In this document: piece by piece, positions 1-11,037 of the stretch
Position numbering within the stretch: the first letter of the stretch is position 1
Layout of the letters: each line of letters starts with the position of its first letter
DNA from: Dermatophagoides farinae
Lineage: Eukaryota; Arthropoda; Arachnida; Sarcoptiformes; Pyroglyphidae
Direction of reading: 5' to 3'
Assembly (NCBI RefSeq): GCF_024713945.1
Contig: NC_134686.1
Span: 248,001 to 312,000, forward strand
DNA: 64,000 bases
The notes under the pieces: model-generated
Seen by the model: only the letters and a program-made list of their open reading frames with translations
Database searches by the model: none
What the model was told of the DNA's origin: nothing
Made by a program: the position numbers and the translations under genes

Positions 1-597
1 TATCGTTTTATCCGTCGGCCATTTAGAATATCGTCTAGCCCGTTTGTTACGATTGGAATTGCCGTAAACGTATCGGATGACGAAATAATGTCGCTAATTT
101 ATGAAAAATCAAACTTAATCCAACGAAAAATTGTTATTGGTGAATTAATCGCATTATCATATGGAGCTATTAGAGCCAAATCGATTGAAGGAATGATTCG
201 ACCTAAACATCTTATATTGTATTCCAATGTGACGAACAATGTAAAACGTTCTGAACGCAATATCAACCAATTTCAGTGTCCTGTGGCTGTACGTCTGTAT
301 ACTATCAAATCGAAAGTAACCGATATCGACCTGGAAAGAAAATGTTATAACGAATGGCTTCAACAAATTGATGTGCCCCCAGATCCGTGGAAGCGAAGTA
401 TCAATGAGGAGATGAGCAATCGAATTCCAATGTTAATGACAAAGATAATGTTTCGAATTAAGTCAATGAATGACAGATGTCGTCAATGGAGAACCAAGCC
501 CGTGTCTGTGAATATTGATAATTGGCTATCTTGGAAATCGCCAAAAAACGGGGGAGGAATGTTGAAAAAATATCGGTCGATAGGTGGCGATAATTAA
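1..597 (+). CDS. 3' end of an unrecognised protein-coding gene (partial)
   Basis: The reading frame is open from the first base of the window to the TAA at 595-597, so the gene starts to the left. About 198 residues are visible. The first in-window Met (position 88) is probably internal, because the coding frame continues upstream of it. The protein is basic and mixed helical. Its C-terminal part carries a PPDPWKRSINEE stretch and an RCRQWRTKP motif and ends in a Gly/Lys-rich tail. No signal peptide, membrane segment or domain can be assigned. A loose resemblance of residues near IYEKSNLIQRKI to the TELO2 conserved region was considered, but it does not extend downstream. Codon use is ordinary for the window. 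It lies tail-to-tail with the acyl-CoA synthetase. Real gene likely, function unknown. Confidence 0.6.
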   Translation, partial: YRFIRRPFRISSSPFVTIGIAVNVSDDEIMSLIYEKSNLIQRKIVIGELIALSYGAIRAKSIEGMIRPKHLILYSNVTNNVKRSERNINQFQCPVAVRLYTIKSKVTDIDLERKCYNEWLQQIDVPPDPWKRSINEEMSNRIPMLMTKIMFRIKSMNDRCRQWRTKPVSVNIDNWLSWKSPKNGGGMLKKYRSIGGDN

Positions 598-1247
598 CTA
601 ACAAGAAATTGAGTATTGACCGTGATGAAGATGAATAGAGTTTCTTCTTCGTCGTTTATTTTTATGCTGTATTGATTTTTCTTATTTATTATGTTTTTGA
701 TTTATATCGGTAAAGACATCGTATTATTAAATTATATGAAATAAAGTTTTCATTTTGTTGATCAGCGATCGTTTGTTTTTCTTTTGAGTATGTTTTACTA
801 CATTGTAAATATTTTTGTGTTAAAAATAAACTTTTTTTTCTTTTTTTTCACCACAACAAAAACAACAACAAAATAATCATTTTTCAATGAAATAATGAAT
901 TTGTACTCATCAAATTATTATTATTCGAGGAAAAATGAAATCTGGGAAAATTTTGGGTTTAAAATGGAAAAAATCAACCAATATATTCTTTCTCTATTTA
1001 TCTACATGGATTGTTGAGAAAAAAGCCATCCGGTTCTGTAATCTCGAATGTAATTGTATTGTATTGTGTTGACGTCATCGATTGAGTATTGATTGAATAT
1101 TTCATTGTGATGATATTTTAATGTACTTTCCAATAATCTTTCTTTTATTGGATGAAAAAATGGATAATTTCCAGCATTTATTAAATCAATGACATCGTAA
1201 AACACACAAACACACGAGTTTTATGATGAATTCAAATAAATTCTATT
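598..1247. other. Intergenic region between convergent genes
   Basis: This region holds the 3' flanks of two convergent genes. An AATAAA at 740-745 is a plausible polyadenylation signal for the plus-strand gene, with a second AATAAA-like run near 824. A minus-strand ORF at 1002-1205 has no family resemblance and is not called. Confidence 0.5.
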
Positions 1248-3714
1248 TCAATTTTTATACATTTCATTGATAGTTTCTTCATAAAATTTTTGTATTTCAC
1301 GACGTTTAATCTTGAGAGAAGCGGTCAAGAAACCACTGTCCATTGACCATTCTTTGGAACATAATTTTATCTTTTGTGGTGTTTCCATTTTGTGCAAACC
1401 AACTTCGGCACAGAATTGTTTCAATTCCGTAAGAATTCTATTCAATATTTCTGGATCTTCACATTGTTCTTCGAACGACAGATTTGATTTATTCATTTCT
1501 TGTGCTAAACGGGCCAAATTTGCACGTGATGGTGATATCAATGCAATCACATATGTATGCATTGAATCGCCATAAATACAAATGTTTTCAACATATGAAA
1601 AAACTTTCAATTCCGTTTCCACCTATTAATATGAATTAATTGGTTGATAATTAATTGAAATAAAATATAATTATTACAAACATACTTTACCCAATGAAAT
1701 ATATTCACCAAATTGTAATTTAACTAAATCTTTTTTACGATCAATAATTTTGATGGCACCAATTTTATTTATCTCACCAATATCTCCCATTTTAAACCAC
1801 CAGATGCCATCTTTATCTTCGAATGATTCTGCAGTTTTTTCTGGAAGTTTGAAGTAACCTTTGGAAATTGATTTACCACCAATTACCAATTCGCCACGTG
1901 GATATGGTTTATCGTGAACCGAATATCCACCTTCGGTCCAATCTATCAAACGAATTTTGACACCTTTCAATGGTGTACCAACATTACCTATGGATAGATC
2001 ATGTAGGCTCATTAAAGAAGCAGCACCACACGTTTCTGATGATCCATAACCAACCAAAATTTGTACATTAAGAAAAGCTTTCATCATACGTTGTGTATCC
2101 GGACTGAGAGGTGCACCACCACATATCATATATTTAACTTTACCACCAAGATTTCCATTCAAACGTTTACAGATTAATTCATTTACCATTGGTGTATCAA
2201 ATCCACGTTCGAGCCAATAATTTTTATAAGCCAAAAAAAACTTGACCAATTGTTTCATGAAAACACTTTTCTTTTTTTCAAAACGATCCGTGATTGCTTT
2301 TCGTATTCGATCCATAATCAATGGAACTGCAGCCATTATGGTTGGACTTAATATTTTCAAATCACCTTTTTGACCTTTTAGGATAGCTGTTGAACTATCC
2401 AACATGGTATGAGGAGAACCGTAACCAATTTTGATACCGACAGAGAATAATGCCAATTCGACCATGAGTTCAAATATATGAGACAATGGCAATATGGCAT
2501 AGTATATATGTGAATCATATTCATCAATGATTTCTTGATTCAAAATTGCATATGCAGCATGCATAGCAGCAATGAGATTTTCTTGAGTTACAAGAACACC
2601 TTTTGGATTACCCGTAGAACCTATATTCAGAAAAGCAAGAAGATATATCATGTGACATTTTCATCTAAATTATCAAAATCATTACCAGAAGTATAAAGTA
2701 TCACGGCTAAATCCGATGGTTTTGGCCTCGTATAATGAAGTTCATTTTCACGGAGATAAGCCAATTTTTGCCAGATGATTATATGTTATTAATTTAATAA
2801 GACGATTTTGGCCTTCTAATTTTTTATTAAAGTCATTTTCTGTTATTGGTTCAGATTTCAATAGACCACGATGTATTTCAATGACATAAATATTTTTAAC
2901 CAATGGCATTTGATCAATAAGTTCTAGTAATGTTGGTAACATATCACTTGTGGTTATAATATGTTCAACTTCTGTTTCTTGTATTCCATATAATACACTT
3001 TTCTTTCCTAATGTTGTGTACAAAGTTGTTACAACTGCACCAATTCGAAACAATGCTTGAGCACAAAGGAACCATTCTATAATTGCCAATCAATGATAGT
3101 GTTGTCGATCAATAATCATGCAAAAAAAAACTAACGACCAAATACGACTTACCTAAACGAGTTTCAGAATAGATGAGAACCTTTTGTTGAAATTGTACAC
3201 CTTCAGCAACAAAACCATATGCTAGATTACTGATTTGTTTGTCAACCTGTTCCAATGTCATCCATTCATATTCACCAAGATGATATTTTAGAAATTGTTT
3301 GCCACTTCTTGAAGTTTGTTTTACAACATTAATCAATTTTCTTGTAGCCAAAATTGGCATATCTTTTGGATTCAGTTTCAGGACCAATTGTTGTGATTCT
3401 GGTATTGTTTGTGCTTTCAATATATAATGATTACGGAAATTATCCACTACACGAACATAAGAAGAATATGGATCATTTGGATTCTCCAATGCTGCCACTA
3501 CTTCACGTTGTTTTTTGATTGCTATCCATGGTTGTTGAATCAGATAATAGATTGGAAATGTAATGATGTCGAAAAAAATCACAATAAGTTTGACAATCAA
3601 TACACCGATAAAAAATTGAGATTTGGGCGTAATTTCATCATCACTTTCATTATGTTTATTATGATCATCAGCCATGGTTCCGTTGCCGGTCGAACCATTT
3701 GATTGAGACATCAC
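1248..3714 (-). CDS. Acsl: Long-chain fatty-acid-CoA ligase, ACSL3/4 type, with a frame break in exon 2
   Basis: It activates long-chain fatty acids to acyl-CoA with ATP and CoA, at ER or lipid-droplet membranes. Exons (minus strand, in transcript order) are 3153-3714, 2686-3076, 1686-2620 and 1248-1622; donors are gtaagt, gtaatg and gtatgt, and all acceptors end in AG. An N-terminal hydrophobic anchor (FFIGVLIVKLIVIFFDIITF) followed by PIYY..QPW is typical of ACSL3/4. The AMP-binding P-loop reads YTSGSTGNPKG, followed by GYGSSET, MGDIG, IIDRKKDLVKL and GEYISLGK. The C-terminus ends naturally at about the family length (~753 aa). Exon 2 is one base too long: the frame reading NHLAKIG runs into a stop, while the continuation RPKPSDLAVILYTSG lies in the next frame. 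The slip sits at or near a T5 run at 2765-2769. Either a sequence error or a broken allele. Confidence 0.93.
2748..2770 (-). other. Acsl: One-base frame break in the Acsl exon
   Basis: Upstream coding (ITYNHLAKIG) ends at a TGA at 2748-2750. The conserved downstream stretch up to YTSGSTG is open only in another frame, and exon phases on both sides demand one base fewer. The five-base homopolymer at 2765-2769 is the simplest place for a single-base indel. Confidence 0.8.
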
Positions 3715-4412
3715 ACCAAGGAGGAAAGGAAATTGTCTTGTCTTGATGGAAATTTTTCAATTAAGATAAAAAAACTATAGTTGTAGCATCGGCAATGGTT
3801 TAAAACCGTTTGATTCAACATTTTGTTGAATGAAAAAAATTCGCCCTTTTTACCGATCAACATGTGATTTGACTGAAGTAAATTTTTTTCTTCTTCTTTT
3901 TGATTCCATATATCAAATATCTATTGTGAGACATTGTGATAACAAATCAACAACAAATTGATGATATCAAATCTGTATCAATTATGAGCAAGATTAGTCC
4001 GTAAAACATTAAAAAAATGTCGATATCTGGACCCGATTCAAATCGTTAACAATGATAATAATTTTTTCGAATGAATGATTTTATTTCATTTTTTTCGATA
4101 AAAATATTATTAGTTTGCTCTTGTTTTTTCAAAGCCTATTCCAAGGGCACAAGGAAGATGACAACACAACATATATAGATGATAATATACGAAACAAATT
4201 GATTGATTGATTGATTGATCAAAATCGAAAATCAAAAAAAAAAAAAAATAAAAATTTTCATTTAATACAAATCTTTGTGTATGTGCTTTTTGTAATTCGC
4301 ACGTTGGAATATATAATTTTTATTTTTCCAAAAAAACAAATCATATCGCCATCATACGATCAAGACAAAAAGTTATCAAAAAAAAAAAAAAAAAAAATTT
4401 GCGTGTGATATA
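3715..4412. other. Acsl upstream region
   Basis: AT-rich sequence with A and T homopolymers up to 17 nt. It should contain the Acsl promoter and 5' UTR, but no specific element can be recognised. The plus-strand ORF at 4211-4408 is lysine/homopolymer-rich and not supported. Confidence 0.35.
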
Positions 4413-4689
4413 CAGTAGTACCCCGCTTAAAGAGGATGCTACAGTCAAAAAATTTTGAACATAAAGCGAAACAGCGCTAAGCATCTTAAAATGATATCGA
4501 TTCTTATCATTTATATAATCACTTAATATACAGTATCAGTATCTGATGATTCTACCGAGGATTTTCAAAAAAACCAAGAATTTTTTTACAGTGTTATATC
4601 GGAACTGACAGCATTAAGCAAGTTTTTATTTATTCATATTCATATACAATTTAATAAGGTAAAAAACAACGTTAAGCGGGTCATTACTG
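4413..4689. mobile_element. Non-autonomous pogo/Tc1-mariner-like MITE (277 bp)
   Basis: The left end reads CAGTAGTACCCCGCTTAAAG and the right end, reverse-complemented, reads CAGTAATGACCCGCTTAACG: 16 of 20 positions match as terminal inverted repeats. Both sides are flanked by TA (4411-4412 and 4690-4691), the target-site duplication of the Tc1/mariner superfamily. The CAGTA...CGCTTA pattern resembles pogo/Tigger termini. The interior is AT-rich and has no transposase ORF, so the copy is non-autonomous. It lies directly behind the stop codon of the next minus-strand gene and therefore in its 3' UTR. Confidence 0.85.
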
Positions 4690-4691
4690 TA

Positions 4692-5386
4692 TTAAAGTAG
4701 GGTATGAACTTGTTCGGTGACAATTTTTGATTTTTTCATATCATCATCATCATCATCATTGTAGTTATCATCAATTTTTTTCCTACGATTTAATGGACGT
4801 TTTTTGGCAACTGCCATCCATCTAGGACGTTGATTGATTGGTCTCTTCCGTTGTCGTCGAGTACGATTTGGGCGTCGTCGTCGTCGTCGTCGTCGTCTTC
4901 GCCTTCTGCGATCGTTGTATTGATTATTAGCTGGATTTCTACTTATATATGATGGTCTACGATTTATTTGACCACTTGAAAGTGGTATTATTCCATATAT
5001 ATCATCATCATAATTATAATATGGATAAGTAGGATATGTTATAAATGGTGGTTCTGTTGTTGTTACAACTATTTGACAAATTAGTTTATTGAGAAAAACA
5101 AATTTTGTCATACATCATTTTACTTACGACATTTACGAACTAAAGGTTTTGGAAGTAATAAAAGGAGAAATAATCTTTTCGAAATAACACATGGTGATTG
5201 TGATGATTGTGGTTCCCAAATTGGTGCAGTTTGAACGAATTTTCTCGATGCTTTCTTTGGTGTTATAGTTTCGTTTTGTATAATCAATTTTGATTCAATG
5301 AAGATATCCATCCTATTAATTTCAATAATAACAACAACAACAACAATACACAACCACCACCAAAGATAATTTATTAAATAACTCAT
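4692..5386 (-). CDS. Small predicted secreted/membrane protein with a poly-arginine run
   Basis: Two exons: 5128-5386 and 4692-5068, with a 59-bp intron (donor gtaagt, acceptor aaatag) and matching phase. The product is about 211 aa. The N-terminus has a hydrophobic segment (LWWWLCIVVVVVII) suitable as a signal peptide or anchor, then a second Leu-rich patch near the exon junction. Exon 2 encodes a Tyr/Pro-rich stretch (TYPYYNYDDD), a run of about 13 Arg made of CGN triplet repeats, further basic sequence and a short poly-Asp run. The TAA stop abuts the TA target duplication of the MITE. No family is recognised. The triplet repeats suggest length polymorphism. It could be an arthropod-specific cuticular or matrix protein, but that is a guess. 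Confidence 0.55.
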
Positions 5387-5715
5387 TATTCACGTCCATA
5401 ATAATCTTAACAAATGTGTATATGTTAATGGATTATATATATAAATGCTCAATGATGACTGAAAAGTCAATGTATGATGTGATGAACAATTTTTATTTTT
5501 AATAATTTCTATTCTACTATTTCAACAATTATTGAAAAGTTGGCTGATATGATGAAATGACATTAATCCAAAAAAAAAAAAATTTGGTAAAAACAAATAT
5601 TCATAGATATATGTGGTCATCGCAATATACTTGATCATTCAACTGGATGATCTAATTCATTGGTTTCGATTGAATGATTCCTGATTGTTTTCGAATGATA
5701 GATCCAATTGTTTGT

Positions 5716-6241
5716 TCAGTTGATGGATGTCCCCGTGACAATATCGTTATTTTTATTATCATCTTCGAATTTTTCTAAATCGGATTGATCCTCTTCGATT
5801 GGCATTTCAGCTGAATTTTCCATTTTTTCATTGATGGATTCCAATGATTCAATTTCTGTTTCATTTTCAGTCGTATTTACATTTATGATTAAAGAATTTT
5901 GAATTTGTGGACATTGTGCAGGAATATCTGATGGTACTGTTATTGATAAATTAAACATTCTGGTCACTGGTGAAAATAAGAGAAAAATAATTAAATCAAA
6001 GGATTATTTCAACGAAACACATACTTGGAATGACAGCTTTTTGATAGAATGCACATCGAACATTGACCAGCATACGATTAGTGACACTACGTATTTTTGA
6101 TTCATTGTTGTCCACTACAACAGTTTGATTCTCAGATCCAATATTATTGGCAACATTTGTTTCAAGTTCTTGTAAAAATGAAACATGAAACAATAGTGAA
6201 AGGAAAAAGGCTAGAATTTCAAAGTTTTTTAAAGTCTGCAT
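5716..6241 (-). CDS. Small predicted secreted acidic protein
   Basis: Two exons: 6025-6241 and 5716-5965, with a 59-bp intron (donor gtatgt, acceptor caccag) that keeps the frame. The Met at 6241 is preferred because it opens a clear signal peptide (MQTLKNFEILAFFLSLLFHV); the frame is open further upstream, but that sequence looks like a translated 5' region. The mature part is about 135 aa and rich in Asn/Glu, with several potential N-glycosylation sites (for example ENQT, NVTT-like and NETE) and only two cysteines, in RCAFYQ and AQCPQ. These could form one disulphide. Unrecognised. It sits between the poly-Arg gene and the phosphatase pair, all on the same strand with short introns. Confidence 0.5.
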
Positions 6242-6589
6242 TTCGTTGATGATGTATATCACAATGTAGATTTGGTGAAACAACAAATCATCTATTCTGA
6301 ATAGAAACAAATCACTGGGATTTAAAAATGAAAATTTGAGAAAAAAATTTCTGTTTTTCAATTTACAAATTTACGAATCGATAAATGATTAATATTTGTT
6401 TAAACAGCAGAATACGTGGAAAGACAACAGATCAAATAATTATCAATCGACCTTGTCAATAATTGAACAACATTGTAATTGAGTCCATTCCATTGTCAAT
6501 TGCATGATAAATAAATGAATCAGCAAGTAAATACACGAAACATTTAATCATTTAATTCATTTAAATTGATTGAATTGATTGGTTTTGTT

Positions 6590-8183
6590 TTATGAAACAA
6601 TTTTCTTTTTTTGTGGCATCCATTGTGGTTGTGGTGCACTTTTTACAATATCAATCTCATCTAAAACTTCACCATGTTGATCATCGGAAACCTGTTGTAA
6701 TCGAATATGATATTCATTTTCAAACAATAAACGTGTGTAACCATAATCAAGAAAATGACAGCTGACCCAACTTTTCAAATGATTGAATGGTGGATGTAAT
6801 TCAAGATTGCCAGCACTACCTGTCGTTATGTGGATTGGACCTTGTGGATGATCATATGGATTAGTTGAACGTTTTCCACTAAGAACTGTATAATTATAGA
6901 TAGGAGCCAAACGTGCATAAAAATGTTCATGACCATAGAATTGTATGTCAACACCATATTTGTAAAATAAATTTTCCAGACCATATTCTCTTGGTAAATT
7001 ATATCTTCGATGCATGTGAATACCTTGTCGAATTTCTGGTCGTTCCATTGTTTGATGATCACAAGAATCATCACCCATTTTAAGACAATAAAGTGAACGA
7101 TGACCCATCACAATAATCCATGGATGTTTGGCTCGATTTTTATTAGCTTGGATTAAATCTTTTTCAAGCCATTCAAATTGTGTACGAATTTGATTCCATC
7201 CATATTCAGTATAATAGTAATATTCTGTTGAAAACATAATAATATGTGCTGGACCAATATCCATGCTATGAAAATGATTATTAATACGATCATTCAATGA
7301 ACTATTATGCATTGGCATGGTTCGATCACCAAGCATAGTGAAACGTGAATCATAATGACTAAAATTGTTATATTCTTCATGATTTCCAGGACATGTCATA
7401 TATGGTACTCTGGAAGCAACCGGTTCAATTGATCTCATAAAATTATGGCCACACCATCCATTTTCCTATATATTACTCACATAAATTATAAAACATATCA
7501 ATCCAGGAAATCTAAGAATCAAAATATCGAAAAACTTACAGAAGGAAGATCATAGGCAAAATCACCAACATGAAAAATTACATCGTACATGTTTTGTTCC
7601 ACGTCTTTTTTCAAATAAGGTAGTGATTGTTCATTGACGTATCCAAGATCACCATAGATAGCGAATCGGGGTAGCCATTTGTTTCCAGATGGCAATGATT
7701 TAAAATGATAGAGATTGGATTTCCTCTTTTCTTGTTCAATCCAATAATCTAAACACAAATTAAATTCACCGTAAATTGATAATTAGCATGAAAATTGATG
7801 AAAAATGAATAAATAATTTACAATAAGTTGTATTTGGTTTAAGCTCTTTCAATAAAGCTCTATATGTACAATATTCAGCTTCATCATCATCAAAATGTTC
7901 TACTTCAGCTTTGACCGATTGTAATTGACCACTAGAATTATTGCTGCCATAATGTACACGTGCTTGTTGATGAGGTAATGGTGTTTGTTGTTCAGGTATC
8001 GTCCATGTAACAATCATTTCAGTTTCATCAGCTGAAAAAAAATGAGATGAACAGTATTAGAAATTGTAAATATGAATGAATAGAGTTTAATCACTCATTA
8101 CTTCCAAGTGAAAGATGAATTTGTTCAATTGCCACAACGATTGAGAAAAAAATTGAAAAAACAAAAACCAATAACATTTTCAT
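6590..8183 (-). CDS. Purple acid phosphatase, copy A (ACP7-like, secreted)
   Basis: It hydrolyses phosphomonoesters at a dimetal centre, outside the cell or in lysosomes. Exons 8102-8183, 7822-8031, 7540-7748 and 6590-7465 give 458 aa. The Met at 8183 starts a signal peptide (MKMLLVFVFSIFFSIVVA). A fibronectin-like N-terminal domain follows (QIHLSLG, TEMIVTWT), then the metallophosphatase domain. All metal-ligand blocks are present: GDLG, GDFAYD, GNHE, VMGHRSLYC and GHEHFYAR. The sequence after the GDFAYD exon is ENGWCGHNFMRS, whereas the paralogue has ENGEVGNNFMRS, so a normally conserved position is changed to Trp-Cys/His. It has a longer C-terminal KKK tail than copy B. It lacks the last intron of copy B. 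Confidence 0.93.
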
Positions 8184-8649
8184 TGTTGTTGATTAAATCA
8201 TCGATGATGTTGTAATAATAATTGATTTCAAAAAAGGATAACTATTTTAAATGCATTTAAATAATTTCATTTTGATTGTTATTTTGGCACACAAATTGAT
8301 TTCATTGTTGTAGTAAGTTGGTTGAATAAATTCTTAATGACGATGATGATGACAATAATTGAAATTTTTTGACAGTGAACTAAAGTGAGATTTTTTTGAT
8401 TGATTAAATCAAATCAAATCAAATGGATGAAATACCAACAAATTGACATTGGATCGTATTGTTTAGACTAGATAAGATTACAATGAAAAATTTTATCATA
8501 TCATTATCAAACAATTCTATCGATTGATTGATTTTAAAGCAACACAAAAAAGATAAATAAAATTGAGTTTAATAATAAACTAACTGATTTATTCAAGAAA
8601 CATAAACATTAGTTAACAATTATCAATCATCATTATCGATTATCATTAT
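8184..8649. other. Intergenic spacer between the phosphatase paralogues
   Basis: About 470 bp of AT-rich sequence between the stop of copy B and the start of copy A, in transcript direction B then A. It must hold the 3' end of B and the promoter of A. No discrete element is recognised. Confidence 0.4.
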
Positions 8650-10291
8650 TCAAGGCATCCAATGAGGCTGTGGAGAACTTTTAATAATTTCAATTTCATC
8701 CAAAACTTTTCCATGCTATTTTTAGAGACAATGAGAATACCAAATAAATGCAAATTCATTTTTTAATTTCAATATCTTACCTGATCATCAGAGACTTGTT
8801 GCAAACGAATTCGATATTGATTTTCGAAAATCAAACGCGTGTAACCATAATCATAAAAATGATGTGCTACCCATTCATTTAGATGATTGAATAAAGGATG
8901 TATTTCTTTGTTTCCTGCACTACCTGTCGTAATATGAATAGGTCCATCAGCATGATCATATGGATTATCGGATTGTTTTCCTTTGTACATTTGATATTTA
9001 TAGATAGGAAACATTCTTGCATAGAAATGTTCATGGCCATAGAATTGAATATCAACACCATATTTATGGAATAAATCTTCCAAGCCATATTGTCGTTCGC
9101 CTTGATCATGCATTCGTATACCTTGACGAATTTCTGGTCGTTCCATTGTTTGATGATCACATGAAGAATCACCCATTTTAAGACAATAAAGTGGACGATG
9201 ACCCATAGCGATAATCCATGGACGTTTATTACGATTTTCATTGGCACGTATCAATTCTTTTTCCAAAAATCGATATTGACGTTCAATTTGTTCCCAACCA
9301 TAGTAAGTGTAATAATAGTATTCAGTTGAAAACATGATTATTGTTGCCGGACCAATTTCCATACTATGAAAATGATTATTGATACGTTTGTCTAATGAAT
9401 CTTGGTGATTTGGTTGGCTACGATCACCAATCATTGAAAATCTTGAATCATAATGAGAAAAATTCGAATGTCTCTCATGATTTCCTGGACATGTCATATA
9501 CGGTATTTTGGAAGCAATCGATTCAATTGATCGCATGAAATTATTTCCAACTTCACCGTTTTCCTTGTAAAAAGAAAATTTCAATTATTCAAATTCAAAT
9601 TATTAATAGTTAGTGTTGCAATTGGAAATTTGTTAAAATTTTCTCACATACATCCTGAAGATCATAAGCGATATCACCAATATGAAAGATAACGTCGAAC
9701 ATATTTTTTTCGACATCTTTTTTGAGATATGGCAGTGATTGTTCATTGACGTAACCAAGATCTCCGTAAATAGCGAATCTGGGCAACCAGTTTTCATCCA
9801 ATTTTAGTGTTTTAAATGCAAAAATAGATGATTCCTTATCATCAAGTTGAATTTTGTAATCTAGGGTTGCAATCCAAAATTAGCCAAATAAAATCATCGA
9901 TAAAGTTAATTTGTCTTACGATATCGAGTATCTGATTCAAGCCCAGTCAACAATGCACGAAACGTGGTATATTTGGTTTCATCATCTTTAAAATGTTCAG
10001 ATTTTGCTATGGCTGCTTGATCAAAAGATGATGATGCTCGACCATAATAAACAACTGCATCGATATCGATATCAGTATGTTTTTGTGGTTCGGTCCAAGT
10101 AACAATCATTTCGGTTGCATTGGCTAATAAATTCATCAAATAAATCAATAATCAATAATTAAATCAAATAAATTAATTTGAAAGAAAAACTTACTTCCAA
10201 GTGAAATATGAACTTGTTCAATTCCATGAACCAAGCTCAAGCAGCAACAAGTAGCAGCCAAAAGAATGGTTATCATCGAGATTTTATTCAT
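8650..10291 (-). CDS. Purple acid phosphatase, copy B (ACP7-like, secreted)
   Basis: Exons 10195-10291, 9920-10123, 9652-9860, 8781-9563 and 8650-8715 give 452 aa. The Met at 10291 opens a signal peptide (ISMITILLAATCCCLSLVHG). The N-terminal domain (QVHISLG, TEMIVTWT) is followed by the metallophosphatase blocks GDLG, GDIAYDL, GNHE, AMGHRPLYC and GHEHFYAR, so all metal ligands are present. Exons 1-3 end at the same codons as in copy A, and exon 3 is 209 nt in both, showing tandem duplication. Unlike copy A, an extra 65-bp intron splits the end of the gene after QVSDDQ, and the protein stops at PHWMP without the basic tail. Likely active. The substrate cannot be read from the sequence. Confidence 0.93.
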
Positions 10292-10632
10292 CTTCGATTT
10301 TTTACGTTAAGAATTTGCATATGAGTTCTTGCAAACGAATTGAAGAGAATAGTGCCATAATTGATATTTAAATATAAATTTTTTTTCCTTTCATCATAAG
10401 AAAATCAAACGGATGAAAAAAATTGATGAAAGCTTATGATCAATCATAAGTGGAAATTTTTTTTTTATCAAATAAAGATAAAAACAACATGTATTTTATT
10501 TTGTTGCTAAAATTTTCATTGTGAAATATAAATTTTAAACAGATAAAACAAAATTAATGGAATTAATAATAAGTGCTTAAAAAACCGGTCCATGGAAATT
10601 TTATTAATCGATTCTCAGTGAAATGAATCAAA
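10292..10632. other. Upstream region of phosphatase copy B
   Basis: AT-rich spacer without recognisable features, presumably promoter and 5' UTR of copy B plus the 3' end of the membrane-protein gene's neighbour interval. Confidence 0.35.
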
Positions 10633-11037
10633 TTAATTAACAAATGCATCGGTTATAAATCGATCAATTTGACGACGTTGAATATGTTGAAAACGATTTT
10701 TAATTTCACCAATCAATTGTTTATCGTAGAATAAATTGGAAAATTTTTCCATCAATACAAGAAATGTGAATGTAGGAATCATTATCAGCAAAAACATAAT
10801 CAAATAGATAAGTTCACGTTTAATTTGGATTCGATGATGTTGGATGGCCATGTAGAAAGTTAACGATATAACTATGGTGATGGCTATATTGATAAGAAAA
10901 TAAAATATTGAAACACGAAAATTGTTTGTTTGAAATGAACGATAAAAATATCGGATTATAGATTCGGCTAATAAAATCAAGATGAAATCGAATGTTAAAT
11001 TCGATTGTTGATGATGATTACGATCGATTTTTGGCAT
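10633..11037 (-). CDS. Small multi-pass membrane protein, single exon, unrecognised
   Basis: A 134-aa ORF starts at the Met at 11037 (MPKIDRNHHQQSN). It has three hydrophobic stretches of transmembrane length: about residues 15-30 (FDFILILLAESII), 42-65 (VSIFYFLINIAITIVISLTF) and 76-95 (LIYLIMFLLIMIPTFTFLVL). A charged, Arg/Gln-rich cytosolic-type tail follows (IKNRFQHIQRRQIDRF). Composition is unlike the homopolymer-driven ORFs around it, which supports a real gene, but no family is recognised and no intron is seen. It lies just downstream of the calcium channel gene on the same strand. Confidence 0.5.
   Translation of the reverse strand: MPKIDRNHHQQSNLTFDFILILLAESIIRYFYRSFQTNNFRVSIFYFLINIAITIVISLTFYMAIQHHRIQIKRELIYLIMFLLIMIPTFTFLVLMEKFSNLFYDKQLIGEIKNRFQHIQRRQIDRFITDAFVN

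Noticed and set aside
1-597. TELO2-like identity for the first partial gene
   Set aside because: Only a short stretch resembles the TEL2 conserved region; the following 150 residues do not fit the family.
1002-1205. Minus-strand ORF of 67 codons downstream of Acsl
   Set aside because: No family resemblance and no splice link to Acsl, whose C-terminus is already complete at 1248.
2741-2775. A tiny intron to explain the Acsl frame break
   Set aside because: No GT...AG pair of workable length spans the break; a one-base slip restores the protein with no residues missing.
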